Positions 24,331-35,087 of a stretch of DNA of 64,000 bases are shown piece after piece (position 1 is the first letter of the stretch; each line of letters opens with the position of its first letter). The translations under genes were made by a program, and so were the position numbers. The notes beneath the pieces are model-generated. The model worked only from the letters and a program-made list of their open reading frames with translations. It was not told the DNA's origin and ran no database searches. Source of the DNA: Gonatopus flavifemur (Eukaryota > Arthropoda > Insecta > Hymenoptera > Dryinidae); the NCBI GenBank assembly GCA_018340375.1, contig JAFFJZ010000004.1, forward strand, positions 34,198,001-34,262,000. Direction: 5' to 3'.

Positions 24331-24599
24331 TATTTAGACGTGTAACCAGATATTCTATGGCAGGGATGCCAGAAATTCCTTACTTAGTAGCTGTTTAAGT
24401 ACAAGAAACGAATCAGGTAACTTGAAGTCTTACAGAATTTGATATTCAACCATGATAGACACCGCTGGCTAGTTGATGCAATGTTGCGAGGGAGGGAAAG
24501 TAGTTTGTTATTCTGAGCTGTTGAGGAGATCTGATATTGAAAAACTTATCAACAGGGTTGCAAATGGTCCCGCGTTGGCGCAATACTATACCCGGCTTC

Positions 24600-25030
24600 A
24601 ATAACCAGATCAAACCCGATACTTAGTGAGATCCGTCCTATTCGAAAAGTCCGACAGTTCCAGACAAAAAATTGTTTGTCAGGTGTCTAGTCGGTTTTTG
24701 TTCCGTACAATTCCAGATGATACTGACAAAATATATTTCAGCGGCTTCTGATGGGTTCGGCACTTGCTTGATATGTCCAACAAATCCAGATAGAAGAATT
24801 TTCCATCAGGTTTTATCAGGTTCTTGGTCGTTTTTTGTCCCGTTAAAACCTTAACAATACTGACCAAATATTCCGTGACAGCTTTTCTCCGGTTTTACAC
24901 GCTATGTAAATCAGATAGAAATTGCATGGAATACCCGAGGGTTTTTTTCCATCGGATAGTGACTAGTTTTTTGGCCTGGGAAATCCGAGTGAAATCAATT
25001 AAAAAATATTTTGTGACGTTTGGTTTGGAA
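24600..25030 (-). repeat. Left inverted arm of a ~125-bp repeat array
   Basis: Degenerate units of about 120-137 bp (markers TACTGACAAAATATATT at 24720 and TACTGACCAAATATTCC at 24857). The stretch 24892-25015 is the reverse complement of 29328-29451 (TTACACGCTATGTAAATCAG against CTGGTTTACATAGCGTGTAA). Confidence 0.7.
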
Positions 25031-25188
25031 TAACTCTGAGTTCTAGTGTGTGAAATGGATCAACACATTTTCTGTTCCGTTTTCCTTCATACATATTTTC
25101 AAGATTCAGATGTTTTTTCTAGAAATTACAAACCACTACGAATGCATTTTTGACAAATTAAGTTGCAATATCCCAGAGATTGTTCACA

Positions 25189-25402
25189 TACACTGAATAA
25201 AAGGTATGGTTCTCACAGCTCTACTATTCATGTGTTCTTGCTGTCAGGAGGTATAAGGATGCCAGTATAGCTCCCACAGCCGAACGCGTCGCTATCGTAG
25301 CAATCTGTTGGCTGTGGACGCTATACTGGCATCCTTATACCTCCTGATAGCAAAAACACATAAATAGTAGAGCTGTGAGAGTCATACCTTTTTTTCAGTG
25401 TA
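25189..25402. mobile_element. Near-perfect hairpin MITE, clan B, TA duplication
   Basis: Between TA dinucleotides, CACTGAATAAAAGGTATGG ... pairs with its reverse complement ending TTTTTTTCAGTG. Arms are about 95 bp with few mismatches (inner core GGAGGTATAAGGATGCCAGT), with a short loop CGAACGCGTCGCTATCG. Confidence 0.9.
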
Positions 25403-25695
25403 CAATTTGAATCGCCAAATGTACTTTGTAGCTGTTACTGATTTCACATGTTTTTTTTTTTTTTAAAAAGTTGTTTGGTATATTTGTCACTTCAAGCAGA
25501 ATTTTAGACATACATAGTGAAATTTTCGTTCCAAGAATTTTTTTATGAATTATTATTGTGAGAGATTCACATTTTTTCATGAACTTGGCGTTATTTTTTC
25601 ACTTTTTTTGAGTTTTTGTGGGGTTCCACTTGAAAGAGAAATTTCGATGTCACGTAAATAATTGGATAGCCCTGTTATGCTCCAAAAGATGAATC

Positions 25696-25897
25696 CACAT
25701 AAAGTTAGGTGATCCGAAATTTCGAGCCTCGAAGGGAGGTATTGTGAATGTTTAGTATCCCGAATATTTTTTATCCAATAGTATCGTTTATTTCTCATAG
25801 ATTCCGAGAGACGAACCATTCTGTGGTTTTTGGAAAAATTAAAATTCGATATACATTCTTTCGGGACTCGAAATTTCGGATCACCTAACTTTATGTG
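25696..25897. mobile_element. Hairpin MITE
   Basis: CACATAAAGTTAGGTGATCC at the left is matched exactly by GGATCACCTAACTTTATGTG at the right. The arms continue through CGAAATTTCGAG. About 202 bp. The open frames through it only translate the hairpin. Confidence 0.85.
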
Positions 25898-25909
25898 TAT
25901 TTCTGCCAT

Positions 25910-26050
25910 TGAGAGGTAAGAAGTGGTTAATTCAATTTTTTTTGAAAATCATCCTTTTACTTCATTTGATGCAGGGAAGTTTCCTGAATCGAATGGCACC
26001 AAAATCTCATTTTCTATAAAAAATTGAGTTAACCACTTTCTTGCTCTGTA
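25910..26050. repeat. Short hairpin related to the 60.3-62.1 kb foldback ends
   Basis: AAGAAGTGGTTAATTCAATT pairs with AATTGAGTTAACCACTTTCT. The right arm and its flank (ATTGAGTTAACCACTTTCTTG) match ATTGAGTTAACAACTTTTTTG at 62010-62035, so it is probably a short derivative of that family. Confidence 0.55.
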
Positions 26051-26202
26051 CATCAGATTTATCTTTCGGAGTATAACAGGGCTATCACTAATTGCAAACA
26101 ATATTTTTTGATAAAATGCGTCTTTCAATCATATCAATCATTGGGTCGACGGGCCGGACATTTCTGAACAATGTAGGAATCTGGCAAACCTCATCAGAGC
26201 TA

Positions 26203-26240
26203 CACATTTTGGGAATATGTGAATCACGGTGTATTCCAGT
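26203..26240 (+). repeat. 38-bp direct repeat flanking the 1.4-kb foldback (left)
   Basis: CACATTTTGGGAATATGTGA and the following 18 bases match 27841-27878 at 33 of 38 positions in the same orientation, about 85-105 bp outside the foldback on each side. Confidence 0.6.
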
Positions 26241-26323
26241 GAGCTTACCATGCAGGCGCGCCTCACAAAACGTACTATGTGCTCGTAAACTGGCGAACCG
26301 GTACAAATTATCTTCGTTTCTGG

Positions 26324-27737
26324 TCAGGCATTATCAGCAAATGTGATTGTTAACTGAGGAGTTTTTTAGTGCTGGCATTACGGAGAGTTTCAAGCACTCT
26401 GGCAACCCACCGATCCCATCAAGATGGGCATATTCAAGGAATGCGTGATTGACTGAAGGGTCCTGACGAAGTTCTTAATCGGCGACTCGTACAAAATCTA
26501 GCACAATGTTTTTTGCCGGCCAACCGGTATCACCCTGTCACTATTCCTTCATGCCAGTGTCAGCTCATTACAGCACCTCCTCTCGATTATGTTCCTCACA
26601 TACAAGAATCTGATATATACTGATATCCTGATTGTACCAGATATTTCGGCAAGACTTGCCAATCCTGACTCATTCTCAACATGGGACAATGTGGTATTTG
26701 GCGAATTAGACAAGACTATACAAAACCAGACAGATCCAGCTAAAAAAAGTTGTCCGGATTCGTCAGGCATTCTGAGTAGGGCAAAGCTAATCAATAATGA
26801 TTTTTCTTTTATAAAGAATTTTTATTGAATTATACTCATGATGTTGCATTAAATGCCTTGAATATGTTGATAGAAGATTTTTAGAAGTGCTTAACCTCTT
26901 TTGTCACACAAAAACTGAATGCGAATGGAATGACCAACAGAATATATCTTTCATATGCTTGATTCCAGGTCATTTGGGTGCATATTTCTATTTGCATGAA
27001 TGTACCTAGAATATGGATGGCATAATCTCACTCCGAGAAGGGAACATGGAGCTTCAACAAACGTTCAGATTAGATCTGTATAGATCGGGTCGGAGGTTCA
27101 GAAAAGCTAACTTTTAAATTCACAAACGTTTGACAAAGGTTCTACGAACGTTGAAATGTCCGTCTTGAAATCCTTTTAGGGAACATAGATGGAACGTTCG
27201 TTGAAGCTCCATCGAAGGTTTGATGCAGCTTCATAAAAATATCTATACTTATATTAACTTTTCCCTACTCAAAATGCCTGACGAATCCGGACAACTTTTT
27301 TAGCTGGATCTGTCTGGTTTGGTTTGGTTTGGTTTGGTTCGCCAAATGCCAGATTTGTGCCAAGTTGAGAATGAGTCAGGATTGGTGAGGCTTGTCAAAA
27401 TATCTGGTACAATCAGGATTGTCGGGTGAAAATGATGTCAGTATATATCAGATGCTTGCATGTGAAGAACATAATCGGGAGAAGTAGCTGTAATGAGCTG
27501 ACACTGGCATGGAGGAATAGTGACAGGGTGTTACTGGTTGGCCGGCGAAAACAATTGTACCAGATTTTGTACGACTCGCCGATTAAGAACTTCGGCAGAA
27601 CCCCTCAGTCAATCACGCATTCCTTGAATATGCCCATCTTGATAGGATCGGCGGGGTGCCAGAGTGCTTGAAACTCTCCGTAGTGCCAACACCAAAGAAC
27701 TCCTCAGTTAACAATCACATTTGCTGATAATGCCTGA
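26324..27737. mobile_element. 1.4-kb foldback element with ~460-bp arms
   Basis: Arms 26324-26781 and 27262-27737 are reverse complements (TCAGGCATTATCAGCAAATG at the left tip, CATTTGCTGATAATGCCTGA at the right tip). The right arm carries a (GGTTT)n slippage near 27309-27340. The 480-bp spacer holds a smaller hairpin (27046-27212). No transposase-like frame. Confidence 0.85.
27046..27212. mobile_element. Small hairpin in the spacer of the 1.4-kb foldback
   Basis: ATGGAGCTTCAACAAACGTT pairs with AACGTTCGTTGAAGCTCCAT. AACGTT-like units recur inside. A similar AACGTTC-rich stretch lies at 49560-49630. Confidence 0.65.
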
Positions 27738-27868
27738 ACTAATTTCTTTCAGACTTTAAGGAAATCTTGGCAAGACATCACAAAGATATCTGAATGTTAG
27801 CTGGGAATATCATGTCATTTGAAGCATTTTGTCCGCTCTGCACAGTTTGAGAATATATAAATCACGGT

Positions 27869-28021
27869 ATATTCCAGTTCGACGATCTTTGAGCCAATCC
27901 GAGCTTCGATCCGAGCAGTGGATCTATCGATCCGATTTGCGAGCCGAGCTTATTTGTCAAAAACAAGAGCCAAGCCGAGCTCATGCTCAAAACTCGGATT
28001 TGCTCGGATCGCAGCAACACT
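27869..28021. repeat. GCTCGGATC-motif MITE, probable hAT-like fragment
   Basis: Repeated GAGCCGAGC/GATCCGAGC units. The left side CAGTTCGACGATC and inverted right side TAGTGTTGCTGCGATCCGAG are only loosely matched, so the boundaries are approximate. Confidence 0.4.
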
Positions 28022-28189
28022 AATTATTCCTAAAGATATATTTTAGACAACGAGGGATGTGTGGGTACGAGGTAGTTCGAAGCAAAGATCATCCCTGAAA
28101 CAATATTCCTTCGTCTTGCTTACCTCGCTGTTTCGATGTAGCAGGACGGAAAATTAGTTAACTTGGGATAATGGATATGTGGAAAAGTA

Positions 28190-29451
28190 CCTTATACGGC
28201 TCCTGACTGCAATTTTACGATACACAAAACACCCGTCAATTCTGAACGGAATATGTTTGTAAGAATTTTTTATTCGATGCCCTAAGACGACACAATCCGT
28301 TCAGGTGAGGTAGATCTAATTTAGGTCAATATGCGTTTTGTGAAGGTTCTTGAAACTTACGAATACTCATGCACTTGATCTACGTTTATGAGACGATCTT
28401 CGAGGCTTTACGGTACGAACGGTAAACACCCGTTGGGCCGAAAGCCCGTTAGGCCGCAACACCGTTGAACCGAAATTTATTTTACCGAATGACAATAATC
28501 CGAAAAAGTCCTGGTGACATTTTGTCTTATTCGCATACGACTAATAACGTATAGTGAGATTTCGGATTATTGTCATTCGGTAAAATAAATTTCGGTCCAA
28601 CGGTGTTTCGGCCTAATGGGCTTTCGGTCCAACGGGTGTTTACAGGTACGAACTTCATAGTATTGGTAATCGTCCGGAGGAGGATTTACTACATTTTGAC
28701 CAAAACACTTCATTTTTCTACAAAAACATTGTACGAAAAATGACACGTTTTGGTTAGGATGAAGTAAATTTTTCTAAGGACGATCAATTTCGAAGAAAAT
28801 ACTATGGGCAGAAGGTTTTTATTCGATACTATTCGGATTTCATAGCATGAATAATCAATCGAATTTCGACAAAAAATGTCGTTGAATATCTTATGTAAAC
28901 TGCATGTTGCAGTATACAAAACCGGTCAATTCGGGACAAAATATTTTTGATAATATTTTCGGTTTGATCTCACTCGGATTTCACCGGCTAAAGAAGCAGT
29001 CACAATCCTACGAAAAATATCCTCGAATATCTAATCCAAGCTGTATTTCGCAGTATGCCTATCAATAGCAGACAGAATATTTTTCAATGGATCTCACTCG
29101 GATTCTGAAAGCCGAGAAACCAATCATAATCTGACCAAAAGTATCCTCGAATATTCCATCCGAGCTGTATTTTACAGTATGGGAAACCAGTCAATAGCAG
29201 ACAAAATATTCTTTGACTGATCTCACTGGGATCTTAAAACCCGAAAAACCAGTCACAATTCGACGGAAATTGTCCTCGGATATCTAATCCAAGCTGTATT
29301 CTGCAGTATGAAAAACCGCTCAATGGCAGACAAAATATTTTTTGATTGATTTCACTCAGACTTCACAGGCCAAAAAACTAGTCACTATCCGACGGAAAAA
29401 ACCTTCGGGTATTTCATGCAGTTTCTATCTGGTTTACATAGCGTGTAAAAC
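28190..29451 (+). repeat. Right arm of the ~125-bp repeat array
   Basis: At least four tandem units of about 124 bp, easiest to see from 28870 on (CTCGAATATCTAATCCAAGC ... GCAGTATG, then GGCAGACAAAATATTTTTTG, then GATCTCACTCGGATT). Units diverge by roughly 15-25 percent. The array is interrupted at 28421-28644 by a MULE-like MITE, and its end is the inverted partner of 24892-25015. Confidence 0.75.
28421..28644. mobile_element. MULE-like MITE with a perfect 9-bp target duplication
   Basis: The same nonamer GGTACGAAC lies at 28412-28420 and 28645-28653. Between them a near-perfect hairpin begins GTAAACACCCGTTGGGCCGA, with arms of about 85 bp containing repeated CCGTTGGACCGAAA units. A 9-bp duplication is characteristic of Mutator-like elements. 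The assignment rests on that and not on a protein. Confidence 0.88.
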
Positions 29452-29516
29452 TGTTTATCAAACATCTTCCAAAAATATTTTGCAACCGCATAATTTCTGA
29501 AGTTGTGTCAGCTCAT

Positions 29517-29912
29517 ACCCAGATAGCACGATAGTCCCTTCCGAATTCCCGAAGAATTTAAGATGAAGAATGTTCAAGTGTTTCATGTTTACGACTTTCC
29601 AAGCAGCACCAGAATATACTATGGACGTTCTTCGAATATTCGAAATATGTTCTATGCATATTCCAATGAGACCGTTTCATAGGTACTATGCATATTCATC
29701 GAACGTATGTAATCGTACGACGATACGTTGATTGAACTTCGATTGAATGAATATCGTACATTTCGGATATACTATGTACGTTCTAAGTATATTTGAAACA
29801 GTCTCATTCGAACATTCTATGAACGTTTATTATATGTTCTTCGTATCTCATTCGTACATTGTACGAACGTTTCTATTTCGTATATACTTTGAAATTCTGT
29901 TGCTGCTTGGGT
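29517..29912. mobile_element. Foldback MITE with GAATATTC/GAACGTTC interior
   Basis: Left end ACCCAGATAGCACG and inverted right end ACCCAAGCAGCAACAG pair imperfectly. The interior repeats TTCGAATATTCGAA- and TACGTTCTATG-like units on both strands. Confidence 0.6.
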
Positions 29913-30204
29913 TCTTACAGACTTCAATAAAAGTACATCATATAACAAAAGAATTCTTGAAATTCTGCAAATTTCCGTTGAGAAGTCATCATGTATTCTA
30001 TAAGAGTTCCCGTTAGGACAGTAAAAATGAGTCCTCCAACAGCCCTGGTAAAAATTTGTCTAGTAATTCACGAGTTGTAATACTTCCCCTCGTGAAAAAC
30101 TGGAGACCTCAGATGTATATTTATTATATATTTTATGTTATTAGATATAGATAATATGTATATATATAATGTACAATGTAATATTTATATATATTATATA
30201 TACA

Positions 30205-32236
30205 CAGGGTGGGGCATTTAAAGTGTCGCGGGCGTTTTTTCCAAAAATAAAATGAGATACGAGAAAATTTTTCGGACAAAAATTGTAGGGTATCGAGGGG
30301 GACATTCGATGGTGGCCTTGGCTTTGACCTCAAATCTCATCTTCAAGGGCATTCTGAGGTCAACTCTTGTTTTTTAAATAGCATCTCATATTTTTTACTG
30401 CAGATTTGGATTCTAGGTCAAAAACCAAGAAACTTTTGTCTGAACCATTTTCCTGAAATCCGCAAAGATGGCGCTCTAATCGATATTGTTCCATACTAAA
30501 TCTGACATTAGAATAACTCGGAAACGAAGGGTCTTGGAGGAGAATGTTTCGGACAAAAGTTGTCTGATTCCAAGGGGGACCCCTTGAACTGAAACGGAGG
30601 TGATGGGGTATAACAGACAAAACACAACACATTTCAATCGTCTACATCACTTGGATAATTTTAATGCAGTAGATGCTCAAAATGATGGCCTTCGACTTCA
30701 ATACACATTTCAAAACGTTTTACAAAAGATTGCTGAACTCGTGCTAAAATATCTTCATTGATGCTCGCGCATGCATTGATGATTCGTTGACGCATATTCT
30801 CAGGTGTAGTCGGGGCTTGTTGATAAACTGTATCTTTTATGTATCCCCATAAAAAAAAATCTGGAGAAGTAAGATCCGGAGAACGGGCAGGCCAATGAAC
30901 TGGTCCACGACGTCCTATCCATCGTCCAGGATAATCTCTGTCCAATATTTCTCGAGCTGTGACTGCATAATGGGATGGACAACCATCGTGTTGATACCAC
31001 ATATTCAATCGTTCCTGAATAGGTATGTCTTCAAGTAATGTTGGAAGTACTTGATCTAAGAAATGTCTGTACTTCTCTCCATTTAGCGTATCTGCAATGA
31101 AGTACGGTCCAATTAGTCGAGATCGAAAAATACCACACCAAACATTCACAGCCCATTGTCTTTGATGCTCTACTTGACGTAACCATCTTGGATTTTCTGT
31201 CGCCCAGTAATGCATATTATGTCGATTTACTTGACCATGATTGGTGAACGTCGACTCATCAGAAAATAATATGTTGATGAAGTTGTTATTGTGCATTTGC
31301 GCTAGACCCCATCGACAAAACTGTACACGATTTTCGAAATCATCACCGTGAAGGTCTTGATGCAAACAAATGTGATACGGATGGAATTTGTGACGTTTCA
31401 GTATTCGAAGAACACTTCTTCGAGAAATTCCCGAATGGAATTAAATTTCACGAGAGCTCACGTGTGGATTATTGGCTACTGCAGCTAGTACATTAACTTC
31501 CGCATTTCCTCCGCTAACAGTTCTCATTCGATGTCGTTTTTCCCTTGTAACACTTCCCGTTTCTGAGAATAATTTTGTAATGCGTTGAAAATACCTAATG
31601 GATGGCGTTGTTCTTTCAGGAAATCGTTCTGCATACAAGTCATATGCTTGTCTGGGGTTCTTATGCACTTCACCGTAAATGTAGATCATATCGATCTTTT
31701 CAGAAACCGTGTATCGGATATCCATGATTTTCAATTTGTCATAAACCAAGTAATAATCAAATGTAACTGACAAACTGACTTTCAAAATCGTGAATTTTCA
31801 CTGAACCCCGTCGTTTGTTTACATCGCGTGAGCTCTGAATGGTGGTAATGTAGACGATTGAAATGTGTTGTGTATTGACAACTTTTGTACGAAACATTCT
31901 TTTGCAAGACCCTTCGTTTTCGAGTTATTCGAATGTCAGATTCAAAATGGAACAATATCGATTAGAGCGCCATTTCTGCGGATTTCAGGAAAATGGTTCA
32001 GACAAAAGTTTCTTGGTTTTTGACCTAGAATCCAAATCTGCAGTAAATAATATGAGATGCTATTTAAAGAACAAGAGTTGATCTCAGAATGCCCTTAAAG
32101 ATGAGATTTGAGGTCAAAGCCAAGGCCACCATCGGATGTCCCCCTCGGTACCCTACAACTTTTGTCCGAAAAATTTTCTCGTATCTCACTTTATTTTTGG
32201 AAAAAACGCCCGCGACACTTTAAATGCCCCACCCTG
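30205..32236 (-). mobile_element. DD41D Tc1/mariner-type transposon, copy 1, one nonsense mutation
   Basis: A 2032-bp element with ends CAGGGTGGGGCATTTAAAGT and TA next to the right end. At the left the flank reads TACA, probably slippage. Unequal inverted ends of 443 bp (30205-30647) and 389 bp (31848-32236) differ by a ~54-bp segment present in only one arm, exactly as in copy 2. Same length as copy 2 and nearly identical in sequence. Confidence 0.95.
30661..31725 (-). pseudogene. DD41D transposase, near-intact, premature stop at codon 95
   Basis: The same 354-codon gene as at 52211-53275, read on the minus strand from the ATG at 31725. Relative to that copy it shows Gly for Glu at 73, a TAA for Glu at 95 (31441-31443), Phe for Leu at 96, His for Leu at 145 and Thr for Ile at 256. 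There are no frameshifts. All three catalytic aspartates are present downstream of the stop. The premature stop removes the whole catalytic domain, so this copy could move only if transposase is supplied in trans. Confidence 0.93.
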
Positions 32237-32353
32237 TATATAAGAACACTTATAAGTTGGTGATAGAACTGAGAAGTTACTGAATTGGAACTCTAGTTTT
32301 TCGTGAGGGCAAGTGTTACAACTAGAAAATTACTAGAGAAATTTCTACCAGGG

Positions 32354-32674
32354 GGATTCATAAAGCATTCAGTTTCTATTCAAAGTTATCCATAAGAAAT
32401 TCTCTACTGTGGATTCATCATTAATTCGAGTAAATTCTTTCCTGAAACGTAAATAATACATATCTTCAAAGCTTTCTTATCAAAAAAATATAAATATTTA
32501 TAGTTACCGCTTGCATTTTGACGAGAAATTTTGATTGATCATCAAGAATAAATTGATGAAAAGGTGATTTTCTTTGACAAGAAAGTTTGTATGGATATTT
32601 TTGGGGGTCCTGGAGTATGGACACGAAAATTTGCTACGTACTTTTCGAAGTAGGCAATAATTCAAAATTCTTCA
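32354..32674. other. Unassigned AT-rich DNA
   Basis: No supported feature. Confidence 0.4.
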
Positions 32675-32908
32675 TACACAGAGAAAAGTTCATATTAAGG
32701 ATTACCATATTTTTATGGTACTCGTGGGATATACTTTATTATGAGGCTCTGAATCATATTTATTTCAAATGGTAACAGATTTATTGTTGCCCTCGCGAGA
32801 GAGTATAGCAAACGCTCGAATACTTGTGGTTCAGAACGACATAATCAAGTATATCCTAAAAATACAATATAATTATGGTAATCTCTAATATAAACTTTTT
32901 ACATTGTA
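32675..32908. mobile_element. Clan-B MITE, family shared with 60 kb, copy 1
   Basis: TA plus CACAGAGAAAAGTTCATATT at the left, and the inverted form of AATATAAACTTTTTACATTG plus TA at the right. The interior shares CGTGGGATATACTT and AGTATATCC segments with the copy at 60023-60257. Confidence 0.8.
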
Positions 32909-32964
32909 CTTAGTGATTGATGATATTGCTAGAATAGCATTCTAAATATACATCTTTATACTCA

Positions 32965-33169
32965 AAGGGATACTAGCGCCGGGACTTCAGCCAAATCTTT
33001 CATGTAAGATTTCTCCACAATACTTGAATATTTTCAAAATATCGCTCTATACAGCATTTCTTGAATGTCTATAGGAACGCTGTATAGAGCGATATTTTAA
33101 AAATATCAAAGTATTTTGGAGAAATCTCACACGGAAAATTTGGCTAATGTCCGATGCTGGTGTCTCCTT
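32965..33169. mobile_element. Hairpin MITE, first of adjacent twins
   Basis: AAGGGATACTAGCGCCGGGA pairs with the reverse complement of CATGCTGGTGTCTCCTT-like sequence at the right. Inner arms TCGCTCTATACAGC and GCTGTATAGAGCGATATTTT pair exactly. Confidence 0.8.
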
Positions 33170-33293
33170 GAGGGGATACCAGCGCCGGGACACTAGCCAA
33201 GTCTTTTCTGACAAATTATTCGAAAACGAAGCAATATAATCGGATGATTTGTCAAAAATGATTTGGCTAGTACCACGGCGCTGGTATCCCCTT
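33170..33293. mobile_element. Hairpin MITE, second of adjacent twins
   Basis: It starts directly after the first with the same end, AGGGGATACCAGCGCCGGGA, and closes with GCGCTGGTATCCCCTT. The interior differs (GACAAATTATTCG ... ATGATTTGTC). It is shorter, 124 bp. Confidence 0.8.
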
Positions 33294-34889
33294 AAAATTG
33301 AAATATTTTCTGAAAATTGCTGAAATTCTTTGAATATTCATTCGACTCTTTCAGAAACCTTTGACATCAAATTATTTCTACGAAGGTGTTTGCGTATCAG
33401 TGATTTGAACATAACAATATTGAATTGACATGCTGGGTTTTTCCAACAGGGTGGGATGTCTGAAGCTATTATTCCATCAACCGTATCTCGTTTGAAGCAA
33501 CAACAAAGTATAACAGTTCAGAATGACCATCACTTTCCGTTTTCACATGATTGTATACAGAACTTCTGATCATAAGTCGAAACCATGTTGCCTCATTAGG
33601 GAAGATTGGGGGTAGTTGAGAGACGGGATTTGTTTTTGTGGTAAAAATACCAGGAAAATCATGTTTTCCTACATTTGAGCGGTTTTAATCTCTCATACCA
33701 CTCTCAATACAATTTCTGGCTCGAACAGTTTGGAGAATTTGATATAGTTAGAAAATTATGCTTGTTCTCTGGACAGAGCTAATGTCAACAAGTTCCAAAA
33801 TATCCTGGGTTTGGAGACACGCCCTTGAATGAAAGAAAGTGACATATTTTGATCAGAGTAATTATTCAAAAATAGTGAAAAATAGTAGAAAGTAGTAAAA
33901 AAGAGTAGGCAAAACCTGGTACAGAACAGTTTTTCGAATTTTTTGTCCGAATCCTGACTGAAGAAAAACAATTGGCAGTGATTTCTGAATGTCGAACTTT
34001 TGAAATACAGATACGGTAAGTGTGTCTTATGACTCTTCGATTTCCCTTACAGAGCCGATGATTGGTTTCATACGTGAGCGATTTTTCACTCGTATTACTA
34101 AAACCACGTGAGAATGTAATAGTCGATCCCTGATAAGCGGTTAATGGGTGCCATTATCGTACAATTAATGACACCATAACTTATTGATGTATCATTATTG
34201 AACTGGGTTGATAAACTCTTCATAGGAACTAGGCTAAAGATTTATGGAACTCATTATCGCGTGTGACACCATAAGAAGAACGGAACACAGTGTCGCGCCT
34301 GATCATCCCTCTCAAAGATGCCTTGCCCAAGTCTACGAGAAAGCACTATGAACCATTTCACTTCATTTGGATACAACAGATTCCTACATTACGTAAATTG
34401 AAGGTCTAACCCTGGCATGTGAGGAAACAGATGTAGAAGGAAAGGAAATTATGAAAAGAAAAAGGAAAGACATAGAAGGGAAAGAAAAGAAGTAACGAAG
34501 AAACATAAGAAAATCAAAGTGCTTTCATCATGAAAGTAGGTGATACAACACTGCCATGCGAGGAAACCAAATACATTATAGGGCTAAAAGTTAGTTGTTA
34601 AGTGATTTATCTAATCCTCTAAGTTGTTGGAACCGTAAGAAACAGGAATCGATGTAATCTTCAAGATCGGATAATTAATAAAATAAGGAAGTCAAAGGAA
34701 AATCTTTAACTAATTCTACAAGAGAGAGGAAAAAGTAATATTATTCGTATTCATAATGTTATTTTGACTATCGTTGCGAATAAACTTACACATCAAGGTA
34801 TATTTAATGATTTTATTTGATTATATTTGAATTCTCTTGTCACATCGATAGACTCTGTACCCATTATTCATGTTCACGGGTCACCTAAG
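33294..34889. other. Unassigned DNA, partly A/G-rich
   Basis: No supported gene. A purine-rich stretch (GGAAAGGAAATTATGAAAAG and similar) lies at 34425-34510. Confidence 0.4.
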
Positions 34890-35087
34890 CAGTAGGGTTG
34901 TGCGGTTAATCGATTGATCAATCAAAACGGTCAATCGTGAACGATTAACCGATTAATCGAACAAACGATTGACCGGAATCCTCTGACTAATCGTAAGAAT
35001 GATTCACCGAAATCTTCCAATTAATCGATTAATCGTTGACAATTAATCGTTTCAATCGATTAATCGGTTAACCGCACGGCCCTACTG
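34890..35087. mobile_element. ATCGATTAATCG-motif hairpin MITE
   Basis: The end CAGTAGGGTTGTGCGGTTAA pairs with the inverted right end CAGTAGGGCCGTGCGGTTAA. The interior repeats AATCGATTAATCGG. The CAGTAGGG end is hAT-like, but I see no 8-bp flanking duplication. Confidence 0.75.

Larger units (their letters stand above)
30043..32353. mobile_element. Clan-A hairpin MITE split by the DD41D transposon
   Basis: The left end CCCTGGTAAAAATTTGTCTA and inverted right end CCCTGGTAGAAATTTCTCTA bracket the DD41D copy. Without the 2032-bp insert and one TA the hairpin is about 277 bp, with arms TAATTCACGAGTTGTAA and CCTCGTGAAAAACT. The related copy is at 11031-11183. The insertion order is clear: the hairpin came first. 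Confidence 0.85.

Noticed and set aside
25577..25909. A 110-codon minus-strand open frame
   Set aside because: It mostly translates the two arms of a hairpin MITE (25696-25897).
29747..30016. An 89-codon frame
   Set aside because: It is mostly a translation of GAACGTTC/TATGTTCT units of the 29517-29912 MITE.
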